DNA from: an uncultured Alteromonadaceae bacterium
Lineage (GTDB): Bacteria; Pseudomonadota; Gammaproteobacteria; Enterobacterales; Alteromonadaceae
Reading direction: 5' to 3'
Assembly (NCBI GenBank): GCA_947503265.1
Contig: CANNDC010000002.1
Location: 186,001-250,000 of the forward strand
Length of the DNA: 64,000 bases
In this document: one piece after another, positions 57,247-64,000 of the stretch
Numbering within the stretch: the stretch's first letter is position 1
Layout of the letters: each line of letters starts with the position of its first letter
Position numbers and translations under genes: made by a program
Notes under the pieces: model-generated
Seen by the model: only the letters and a program-made list of their open reading frames with translations
What the model was told of the DNA's origin: nothing
Database searches by the model: none

Positions 57247-57529
57247 CGTTTAAATTCCTTCTTTACAAGCCTAATTCATTCCTTACTCTGAAATATATCA
57301 AAAGTAAGGGTAAAAATAATGACCATTAGACTAATTGTTAGTACCTTTTTCGTTACTTTTGCCGATAAAATTGTGTTTCAGGTAAAAATTATTTACATTA
57401 TAGTCCAGTCGAGAGGATAAGGATGACCAATTTGTTATGTAATAATACGCAAGGTTTTCAAAAGTTTACATATGACTTTAGTTCAATACCTTGGATAATC
57501 AGATTACCCATTAAGTGAGACGAGAAACA
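57247..57529. promoter_or_regulatory. divergent promoter region between the two signalling units
   Basis: This 283-base noncoding stretch separates the leftward GGDEF-EAL gene and the rightward receiver gene. It contains a perfect 9-bp inverted repeat (CAAAAGTAA 57299-57307, TTACTTTTG 57353-57361) with a smaller CTAA/TTAG repeat inside. No clear consensus promoter pair was identified. Confidence 0.45.
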
Positions 57530-57949
57530 ATGTTAAAACAAGCTCAAGTATTGATAGTCGATGACAGCGAAATAGATCGATATATCCTTAATCGAAAGTT
57601 ATCGCGTCTGGGAGAAGACGTGGTAAGTATCGTTGAGCAAGAAGATGGTGATGAAGCCCTTGACTATCTTTCTGAATGCTTGGAAAAAAACATGGAAATT
57701 CCAGAAGTTATTTTCCTCGATGTGAACATGCCTAGAATGGGTGGCTTTGAGTTTTTAGCGAAGTTCAACCCCATGCATCAAGAGTCTTTATTGCGAAAGT
57801 CCAATGTAATGATGTACTCGTCATCAGACAGAAAAGAAGACAGACAGCGAGCATTCGGGTTTTCTTGTGTGAAAGACTTCCTTATAAAGGGCGAGCTTTC
57901 AGTTGATGATTTAGAACAAAAGATGACCCATGTATTGGAAGCTAGTTAG
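57530..57949 (+). CDS. stand-alone response-regulator receiver
   Basis: From ATG 57530 (an in-frame GTG lies 5 codons upstream) the product has 139 residues, all a receiver domain: acidic pair in LIVDDSEIDRY, phospho-acceptor D64 in FLDVNMPRMGG, and a lysine in VKDFLIKGE. It is of the CheY/Rcp1 type and has no output domain, so it likely acts by protein contact or as a phosphate relay. It faces the REC-GGDEF gene tail to tail with a 16-base gap. Confidence 0.93.
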   Translation: MLKQAQVLIVDDSEIDRYILNRKLSRLGEDVVSIVEQEDGDEALDYLSECLEKNMEIPEVIFLDVNMPRMGGFEFLAKFNPMHQESLLRKSNVMMYSSSDRKEDRQRAFGFSCVKDFLIKGELSVDDLEQKMTHVLEAS

Positions 57950-57965
57950 ACCATCTAACAACTAG

Positions 57966-58904
57966 TTAGGCCGCCCAACAGTTACGTCCATTCGATTTAG
58001 CCTGATATAGGTGTTTGTCCGCGTCGCCTAATAACTCTGACATATCCATAGTCGTGCTTGAACTCGTTGCCAATCCCATACTGACAGTCACTACACCAAA
58101 CTCACTGTCCAAATGTGCCAGCTTTACTTCCTGAATGGCTTCTTGAATTGATTTTGAGATGACTTTAACCCCTTGCTCATCCGTGTTAGGTAAAACACAT
58201 ACGAATTCTTCTCCACCATAGCGCGCCACAAAATCAGTGGGTCGGTGAATGACCTTGCTAAGTGTATCTGCTACTAATTTAATACACTTATCACCTTTTT
58301 GATGGCCATAGGTGTCGTTGTAATGCTTAAAGTGATCGATATCGACCATAATGATTGATAAGCAAGATTTGTTGCGTCTTGCCAAGGCAAATTCCTTTGG
58401 TATTAAATCATCAAAATAGCGTCTGTTGTACAAATGCGTCAGACCGTCTTTGAAAGCCATCTTCTTCAGCATGTCAGATTGAAATTTGAGGGTTAAATGG
58501 GTTTTTACTCTGTTTTGAAGTGAAACTGACGAAACAGGTTTAACCAAAAAATCTACACCACCAGAATGCCAGCAGGTGGCCTCAGCCTCTAGTGTTTCCA
58601 ATGAAGTGGCAAAAATTACAGGGATGTGTCGTAAGTTGATCGATGATTGCATTATTTTACATGCTGTCCAACCATCCATTGAGGGCATTTGCACGTCCAT
58701 TATGACTAGGTCGGGCATGTGTCTATGACAAAATTCAATCGCTTCATCACCACTTGAAGCGACAAATGTATTGTACTCATCCTCTAAGATACTTTTTAGA
58801 ATTTGCTGATTCAGTATTTCATCGTCCACAATCAGAATTCTTGCATCACTGAGAGAACGGTCGAGATCTGCGCGACTAGTCGGAGATTTCATTTGGAATT
58901 CCAT
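57966..58904 (-). CDS. response-regulator diguanylate cyclase (REC-GGDEF)
   Basis: The 312-residue protein has an N-terminal receiver (ILIVDDEILNQQ; D70 in VIMDVQMPSMDG) and a C-terminal GGDEF domain with active GGEEF (residues 230-234) and an RPTD inhibitory site (221-224) exactly five residues before it. It should make cyclic-di-GMP when phosphorylated and be product-inhibited. Layout and length resemble WspR/PleD-type regulators. The cognate kinase is probably the one at 59031. Confidence 0.95.
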   Translation of the reverse strand: MEFQMKSPTSRADLDRSLSDARILIVDDEILNQQILKSILEDEYNTFVASSGDEAIEFCHRHMPDLVIMDVQMPSMDGWTACKIMQSSINLRHIPVIFATSLETLEAEATCWHSGGVDFLVKPVSSVSLQNRVKTHLTLKFQSDMLKKMAFKDGLTHLYNRRYFDDLIPKEFALARRNKSCLSIIMVDIDHFKHYNDTYGHQKGDKCIKLVADTLSKVIHRPTDFVARYGGEEFVCVLPNTDEQGVKVISKSIQEAIQEVKLAHLDSEFGVVTVSMGLATSSSTTMDMSELLGDADKHLYQAKSNGRNCWAA

Positions 58905-59030
58905 TTATCATTTTTTAAAAGTATAGACGAAAAAATGAGCATAAACGCAGGGTTAGACTAAAGTATATGTAAATAAAATAACTACCGATAGGAGTTTGCT
59001 TTACGCGATTATTGCCGCATAATTTACCCA

Positions 59031-60605
59031 ATGGAATCGAAAAAAGGGAATACTAGTTTGCGTAAACCTCACGTGTTTATCTCTGGAGAAGACAAATCTA
59101 CATCTGAACTTTATCGTTTACAGTCTCCTGAGACTGGCGAATTATTCACTGATGCGGTAAAGGTGGCAAGCGAGATGTTTGAAGATTCTGTCGCATGTGT
59201 TTTACTCCATGATTCTGCGACCACTTGGTGTAACCTCAAATTGGATACGCGAAGTCTCGCCGCCTTAGTGTCTTTAAAGGACAAGCTTTCTCAATCTTCT
59301 TCAATATTTGAAATGAATTCAAAAATGTTAGAAGAGGTAGCTGAAGAACCTATCCTACTGCAAGAGTCTAAACTGGCTTGTTATGCCGTACTTGCTCCTC
59401 TTACATTTCCTGAAGGCAAGTGTCTAGGAAGTTTGTGTATTCTTAAACACACTTCCGAGCCACTTACAAAGCAACAACAAACCATCTTAAAAATACTTGC
59501 CAAAGATCTTGTCAGTCAGTTGGAGTTGCGTAAAAAAAATATACAACTCGAAAATTTAACTGAGCTTTATGAATTAATTATCGAAACAAACCAAGATTTG
59601 ATATTCGCAAAGGACAAAGAATATAAAATTGTTCTAGCCAACAGCGCTTTTATGGCGCTTTATCCAAAGGATATGCAGGATAAAATAATCGGCTTTACTA
59701 CTTTCGAAGCCTACAAAGAAGAAGAGGTATCGCAGTTTTTACAAAACGATAAAATCGCTTTTAGGACAGGTATTTCCGATGTGATCGAGAGAATTACTTT
59801 TCCAAAAGGAGAAGTACGGACAATCAATACCATCAAAACACGATTCTTTGACAATGCCGGAGAACCTTATATTTTAGGTGTGAGCAGAGATGTAACAGAA
59901 AAAGAAGACCTGATTGCTAAGTTACAAAAATCAAATGATGATCTCGATGAATTTGCCTACGTGGCCTCCCATGATTTGAAGTCTCCTTTAAATGCGATTA
60001 AGCGACTCGTATCATTTATAGAAGAGGACAATGCCGATGGGTTTGATGATCTAACCAGCAAACATTTCGACATGATAAAAGGCCGTGCTGACCGAATGTC
60101 GAAATTATTGAGTGACTTACTTAGCTTTTCGCGAATCGGTAGAGATCCACAAGAATTTGAAACGTTAAATATTCGTGATGTCGGCAAAGGTTGCATAGAA
60201 CTGCTTGATAAGCCCGAGGGCTTTAACGTGAAAATTGAAGCTAGTAAGGTTTTCTTACCTAGAGTGCCGTTTGAGTTGGTCCTGACTAATTTAATGTCAA
60301 ATGCAATCAAGCATCATACATCTGACACAGGCCAAATTGTCATAACGTGCAAAGAACACAATCGGCATTACCATATTGTGGTTGAAGATGATGGTCCGGG
60401 GATTCCAGAAAAGATGTATGGGCGAGTATTCCAAAAGTTTCAAACGCTTAAACCGCGAGATCAAGTTGAAGGCAGCGGTATGGGCTTGTCGATGGTCGAA
60501 AAGTCAGTTGAGCATTATGGGGGAAGCATTACCTTAGGTGAATCTGAGTTGGGCGGAGCGAAATTTATGATCAATTGGCCTAAAAAGGAAGTAAACAACT
60601 TATGA
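59031..60605 (+). CDS. soluble GAF-PAS sensor histidine kinase
   Basis: The 524-residue protein has no membrane segment. It has a GAF domain (about 35-170), a PAS domain (about 180-295, ending ILGVSRDVTEKE), HisKA with the phosphorylated histidine H314 in YVASHDLKSPL, and a HATPase_c domain (EDDGPGIPEKM, GSGMGLSMVEKSVEHYGG). The H-box is close to those of phytochrome-like kinases that pair with Rcp1-type receivers, but no bilin-binding cysteine was recognised. Its stop overlaps the following receiver gene, so they form a pair. It is the only kinase in this signalling island. Confidence 0.94.
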   Translation: MESKKGNTSLRKPHVFISGEDKSTSELYRLQSPETGELFTDAVKVASEMFEDSVACVLLHDSATTWCNLKLDTRSLAALVSLKDKLSQSSSIFEMNSKMLEEVAEEPILLQESKLACYAVLAPLTFPEGKCLGSLCILKHTSEPLTKQQQTILKILAKDLVSQLELRKKNIQLENLTELYELIIETNQDLIFAKDKEYKIVLANSAFMALYPKDMQDKIIGFTTFEAYKEEEVSQFLQNDKIAFRTGISDVIERITFPKGEVRTINTIKTRFFDNAGEPYILGVSRDVTEKEDLIAKLQKSNDDLDEFAYVASHDLKSPLNAIKRLVSFIEEDNADGFDDLTSKHFDMIKGRADRMSKLLSDLLSFSRIGRDPQEFETLNIRDVGKGCIELLDKPEGFNVKIEASKVFLPRVPFELVLTNLMSNAIKHHTSDTGQIVITCKEHNRHYHIVVEDDGPGIPEKMYGRVFQKFQTLKPRDQVEGSGMGLSMVEKSVEHYGGSITLGESELGGAKFMINWPKKEVNNL

Positions 60606-61027
60606 GTCCGCATAATCCAACCGAAGTGACGCTGCTATTAGTGGAAGACGACGATATAGACGCAATAAGCATACAAAGGGCCTTCATTAAACATCGTATC
60701 AACAACAAAATAGTTCGCGCATGCGATGGCCTTGAAGCTTTGGAAAAGTTGCAGAATCAAGAAGTTGTTCGTCCTTTAATCGTATTGCTAGATTTGCAAA
60801 TGCCCAGAATGTCGGGCCTAGAATTTTTACGTGTAATCCGTAGTGAAGAAAATCTCAAGGATATTGTGGTATTCGTATTAACAACTTCACAAGATGAACA
60901 AGACATTTTTGAAAGTTACAAACTGAATGTTGCTGGATATCTAATCAAGGATGAAGCCGGTCAGCAATTTACTGAAATCATAGAAATGATTGATGGATAT
61001 TGGAAAGTTGTACACCTCCCAAGCTAA
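60602..61027 (+). CDS. Rcp1-type response regulator
   Basis: The 141-residue receiver has LLVEDDDIDAISIQRAF, D64 in VLLDLQMPRMSG, the switch TTSQDEQD and LIKDEAG. The longer alpha4-beta5 region and the IDGYW end are typical of Rcp1, the partner of cyanobacterial-type phytochrome kinases. It overlaps the kinase stop by 4 bases (ATGA), which indicates a cognate pair. It has no output domain. Confidence 0.94.
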   Translation: MSPHNPTEVTLLLVEDDDIDAISIQRAFIKHRINNKIVRACDGLEALEKLQNQEVVRPLIVLLDLQMPRMSGLEFLRVIRSEENLKDIVVFVLTTSQDEQDIFESYKLNVAGYLIKDEAGQQFTEIIEMIDGYWKVVHLPS

Positions 61028-61057
61028 CGTGTAGGAAACAATTTTGGAGCCTAGTTA

Positions 61058-62767
61058 ATGAAAATACTTCTTGTAGACGATGACTTAGTCGATCGTGAAG
61101 CAGTAAGAAGGGCATTGAAAGCACAGACTGAAGAAAAAGAGTTAATTGAAGTCAGTTCTGCTGAAGAAGGCTTAGAAATTACCAACAAGGACACGTTTGA
61201 TGTTGTTCTTGTTGATTATAGATTACCTCAAATAAATGGTTTAGAAATGATTGCAAGGCTCAGAAGACGTCCCAATCTCGGTAACACAGCCATTGTGATG
61301 ATGAGCGCAAATGACGATGAGCAATTAGCACTTCTATGTTTACAAGCAGGCGCACAAGATTTTATTCCAAAAACAGAAATTACTGCGACCAAATTAAGAA
61401 GAGCGATTGCGCAAGCACAAAAGCGCTTTGAACTTGAATGCAAATTATATGATAGCTATTGTCGAGTGCGTGAAATGGCAGAAACCGATGCGCTGACGGG
61501 GTTGGCAAATCGATATCATTTCGAGCGCGAGTTGGCTACCTCGATAACCGAAAACGTTAGGCAAGAAAAGCAACTGGCATTGTTATTACTGGATTTAGAT
61601 CACTTTAAGAACATAAACGATACTTATGGCCATGAAACTGGCGATAACCTTCTTAAGACAGTTGTGAAGAAAATTTCTGATTGCTTGCGAGGTGAGGAGA
61701 CTTTCGCACGTCTTGGAGGTGATGAATTTGCTATTATCCTGAAGAATTTAGAACATGGAACTGAAGCGCAACTTGTTGCCAGACGCATCATTAAATCGCT
61801 TGAAAAATCCATGATGGTTGACGGTCAAAATCTACAATCAGGTGTGAGTATTGGTATCGCCTTACATCCCGCAAATGCTGAAAACGCTGAAGAGCTGACT
61901 CGTTTTGCAGATATCGCCATGTATAGAGCGAAAAGTCAGGGAAGAAATCGACTTTGTTATTTTGAAGACGTGATGCAACAACAATTCTCACGCAGTTTTC
62001 AAATAGAGTTGGAGCTAAAATCAGCTTCCCACGATGAAAATTTTGAATTGTATTATCAACCCATAGTGCGAGGAATGAATCAAAAACTGGTTGGGTTTGA
62101 GGCGCTAATTCGCTGGCCAGGCAGTAAACTGGAATCGTATCCGAGCGAGTTTATTCCCATTGCCGAACAATGCGGGCTTATCAATGGTATTGGTAAATGG
62201 GTGATTAAAACCGCCATAGAGCAATTGTCGATTTGGCAGAAACAATTCGATAGAAACCTTTCTATGGGTATCAATTTATCGCCGATACAATTGGCAGATA
62301 ATCAGCTCACCAAATACATCTCACATAACTTAGATTATTATGACGTTGTGCCAGAATCCTTGGTTATCGAGCTCACTGAAACAGCTTTATTCTCAGAAAG
62401 CGAACAAAACAAAAGCCAAATTGATGAGTTGGATAAGTTAGGGTGTAAACTGGCCTTAGACGATTTCGGAACTGGGTTCTCATCCTTGTCCCATCTGGTT
62501 AACTATCCAATAGATATCGTAAAACTCGATCGTTCTTTGCTGCCAGAAAGTCCAGAACATCAACGGCATTTGTCTATTGTTAGAGGGTTAGCTGAAATGG
62601 CACACACAGTTGGGCTTAAAGTGATTGCTGAAGGTGTTGAAACTTCTTTTCAACTTCTTTTGTGTAAAGATCTTAAAATCGAAGAGATACAAGGCTACTA
62701 CTTTGAAAAGCCAAAATCAGCAACTGGTATTCAGGCCAAATGGCTTGAAAAAGCAACCACTGATTGA
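61058..62767 (+). CDS. response regulator with GGDEF and EAL domains (REC-GGDEF-EAL)
   Basis: The 569-residue protein has a receiver (LLVDDDLVDREAV; D53 in VLVDYRLPQING), GGDEF (RLGGDEFAIIL, 220-224; the inhibitory position reads RGEE rather than RxxD) and an EAL domain with the canonical motif at 348-350 (FEALIRW), LALDDFGTGFSSLSH and VIAEGVETS. It can both make and break cyclic-di-GMP; the EAL part looks complete. It follows the Rcp1-type gene by 30 bases, so kinase, receiver and this output protein form one operon. Confidence 0.95.
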   Translation: MKILLVDDDLVDREAVRRALKAQTEEKELIEVSSAEEGLEITNKDTFDVVLVDYRLPQINGLEMIARLRRRPNLGNTAIVMMSANDDEQLALLCLQAGAQDFIPKTEITATKLRRAIAQAQKRFELECKLYDSYCRVREMAETDALTGLANRYHFERELATSITENVRQEKQLALLLLDLDHFKNINDTYGHETGDNLLKTVVKKISDCLRGEETFARLGGDEFAIILKNLEHGTEAQLVARRIIKSLEKSMMVDGQNLQSGVSIGIALHPANAENAEELTRFADIAMYRAKSQGRNRLCYFEDVMQQQFSRSFQIELELKSASHDENFELYYQPIVRGMNQKLVGFEALIRWPGSKLESYPSEFIPIAEQCGLINGIGKWVIKTAIEQLSIWQKQFDRNLSMGINLSPIQLADNQLTKYISHNLDYYDVVPESLVIELTETALFSESEQNKSQIDELDKLGCKLALDDFGTGFSSLSHLVNYPIDIVKLDRSLLPESPEHQRHLSIVRGLAEMAHTVGLKVIAEGVETSFQLLLCKDLKIEEIQGYYFEKPKSATGIQAKWLEKATTD

Positions 62768-62807
62768 CTTAGCATTACCATTACCAGTTAACAGAGTTAT
62801 TAATAGT

Positions 62808-62849
62808 TATCCGTTGTCCGTTGTCCGTTATCCATTATCCGTTATCGGT
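62808..62849. repeat. 7-bp tandem repeat, six units
   Basis: Six consecutive 7-mers read TATCCGT, TGTCCGT, TGTCCGT, TATCCAT, TATCCGT, TATCGGT. They lie in the 125-base gap between the REC-GGDEF-EAL stop and the end of the convergent protease gene. No hairpin or T-run is evident. Confidence 0.85.
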
Positions 62850-62892
62850 AATTCGGAATAACAGAATCCACAAAGCAGCACACTTGACCAAA

Positions 62893-64000
62893 TCAAGAAG
62901 GTTTGTTTTGTCTACTCGGCAATGCCGCAGATAAGATGATCAATAGCCAATATAAGCTTCCTCCACCACCGCCAGTTTCAGCTGGTGGATTCGGATTAGG
63001 CGCTGGTGTGGTTGGCGGAGGCTGCCCCGTTGGCGTAAAGGTAACGTCTCTGACTCTACCCCTGTCCTGAAGCTCAGCCGTATTTCGGTCTTTACTGTAA
63101 GTCCATTCAACTAAATTAATATTTTCAGTAAGTTGTACGGACACAGTCTCAAAGTCCTCATCCCCTGAAATAAACTGTTGTTCTTGACCATTGATAATCA
63201 AGTAAAGTGCATCGAAAGGTTCATCTGGTTCATCGGTATTTTCTTCAGATGAAACAGACCAACTAAACGTGAGTTCTCCTTCACCCTCTATTTGTGCCAG
63301 TAATATGCTTGATGCACTGTCTCCAATACTACCGCTTCTCAGGCCTGTGCCAGTGTCATTTACCCAAGGTAGATTACCTCCACTGAACCACGAAATTGCG
63401 TTGGAACTCGGCCCAGCCTGTGCTGCTAAGTTGTTAGCAGCGGAAAGTGCTTCTCCATCTACGGTTAATCCACTGGTGGGGATACCATTCACGTCTGACG
63501 ATACTGTGATTTGGCTTTGTTTACTGCCAGTTGAGACACCTTTGAAACTAATATCGAGATTACAACTTTGACCAGCGACTAGGGTGCCGCAATTGCTGCT
63601 ATCAATTTCGAAATCGATTGTATTGGAGGTCGCAAATGTCAATTGTGTTGATTGTGCAGAGTTGTTAGTTACCCTGTAGGTTTGGGTTAACGCCGTTCCT
63701 ACGGGCGAATTGGTGAAACTGGCTGTTCCAGTTATACTCACTCCCGACATGGTGGCATCAATCCAACCTCGCAAGGTGCCCACTCTTGCATACACACCAG
63801 GGTACCCCTGTGCAGCACAGCCTATTCCCCAACTGGTGATTCCGACCTGCAATAACCCTTGATTGGTTTGAGCAAACAGCGGCCCACCACTGTCTCCTTG
63901 GCACGCGCTACGGCCACCTGCGTCAACGGCAGCACAAATCATCACATCTGTCACACCAGTTCTTGATGCTGGAATACCGCGGGAATTAGCAAATATCTGT
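62893..64000 (-). CDS. secreted trypsin-like serine protease, C-terminal part, with GlyGly-CTERM-like tail
   Basis: The frame runs in from the right edge; no start is inside the window. The S1 catalytic serine lies in [11 protein letters not shown], preceded by VMICAA, and the trypsin domain ends near [12 protein letters not shown]. Next come an Ig-like or HYDIN-type beta domain ([19 protein letters not shown], with a Cys pair), a jelly-roll-like domain and a P/T-rich stretch. The end is [18 protein letters not shown] followed by a short tail with R and K, which resembles the GlyGly-CTERM sorting signal processed by rhombosortase. The protein is likely exported through the type II pathway and cell-surface linked. 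Its substrate is unknown. Confidence 0.9.
   Translation of the reverse strand, partial: QIFANSRGIPASRTGVTDVMICAAVDAGGRSACQGDSGGPLFAQTNQGLLQVGITSWGIGCAAQGYPGVYARVGTLRGWIDATMSGVSITGTASFTNSPVGTALTQTYRVTNNSAQSTQLTFATSNTIDFEIDSSNCGTLVAGQSCNLDISFKGVSTGSKQSQITVSSDVNGIPTSGLTVDGEALSAANNLAAQAGPSSNAISWFSGGNLPWVNDTGTGLRSGSIGDSASSILLAQIEGEGELTFSWSVSSEENTDEPDEPFDALYLIINGQEQQFISGDEDFETVSVQLTENINLVEWTYSKDRNTAELQDRGRVRDVTFTPTGQPPPTTPAPNPNPPAETGGGGGSLYWLLIILSAALPSRQNKPS

Noticed and set aside
57945..57959. Terminator between the receiver gene and the REC-GGDEF gene
   Set aside because: Only a 6-bp stem (GTTAGA/TCTAAC) without a T-run; too weak to call.
59031..60605. Bacteriophytochrome photoreceptor
   Set aside because: The kinase resembles phytochrome-type HisKA, but only one GAF and one PAS domain are present, without the PAS-GAF-PHY order or a recognised bilin-binding cysteine.

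Overview
The window looks like chromosome of a marine gammaproteobacterium of the Alteromonadales (Paraglaciecola/Glaciecola/Alteromonas type). This is inferred from the moderate-to-low GC, the complete gammaproteobacterial dcw cluster followed by lpxC, secA and mutT, the recO-pdxJ-acpS and rlmD-relA-mazG groups, and the large TonB-dependent receptor accompanied by a tryptophan-halogenase-like protein and SapC proteins. No tRNA, rRNA, CRISPR array, integrase or transposase was seen.

Region 1 (1-20362) is accessory and metabolic. After a truncated M19 dipeptidase and a DUF3089 hydrolase, it carries a GH36 alpha-galactosidase, a divergent TonB receptor, a halogenase-like flavoprotein, two SapC-family proteins, an SGLT-type symporter, glycerol-3-phosphate dehydrogenase (glpD), and a six-gene leftward operon: sugar dehydrogenase, dgoK, SMP-30 lactonase, GntR regulator, glpK, galM. 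An alpha-galactosidase, a glycerol branch (glpK, glpD) and an oxidative galactose branch in one locus are what a cell would need to use a galactosyl-glycerol such as floridoside, the red-algal osmolyte. This is inference. The galactonate dehydratase and KDPGal aldolase are not in the window.

Region 2 (20363-42941) is the housekeeping block for cell wall and division: mraZ-rsmH-ftsL-ftsI-murE-murF-mraY-murD-ftsW-murG-murC-ddl-ftsQ-ftsA-ftsZ, with mostly overlapping start and stop codons, then lpxC, an M23 peptidase in the place where enterobacteria have secM, and secA. Putative MraZ boxes with exact 10-bp spacing precede mraZ, and lpxC has a perfect TTGACA-N17-TATAAT promoter.

Region 3 (42954-50923) holds mutT, a lipoprotein on the other strand, a small conserved-looking gene, recO-pdxJ-acpS, rlmD, relA and mazG. 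MazG contains an inserted pentapeptide-repeat linker and RlmD a basic insert.

Region 4 (50924-51601) is noncoding. It holds a REP-like repeat array and a second, relic copy of the last 20 codons of the neighbouring signalling gene.

Region 5 (51602-62767) is a signalling island. It contains a CheB-CheR-PAS-REC hybrid, three GGDEF or GGDEF-EAL cyclic-di-GMP proteins, one soluble histidine kinase and two stand-alone receiver proteins. The window ends inside a secreted trypsin-like protease with a GlyGly-CTERM-like tail.
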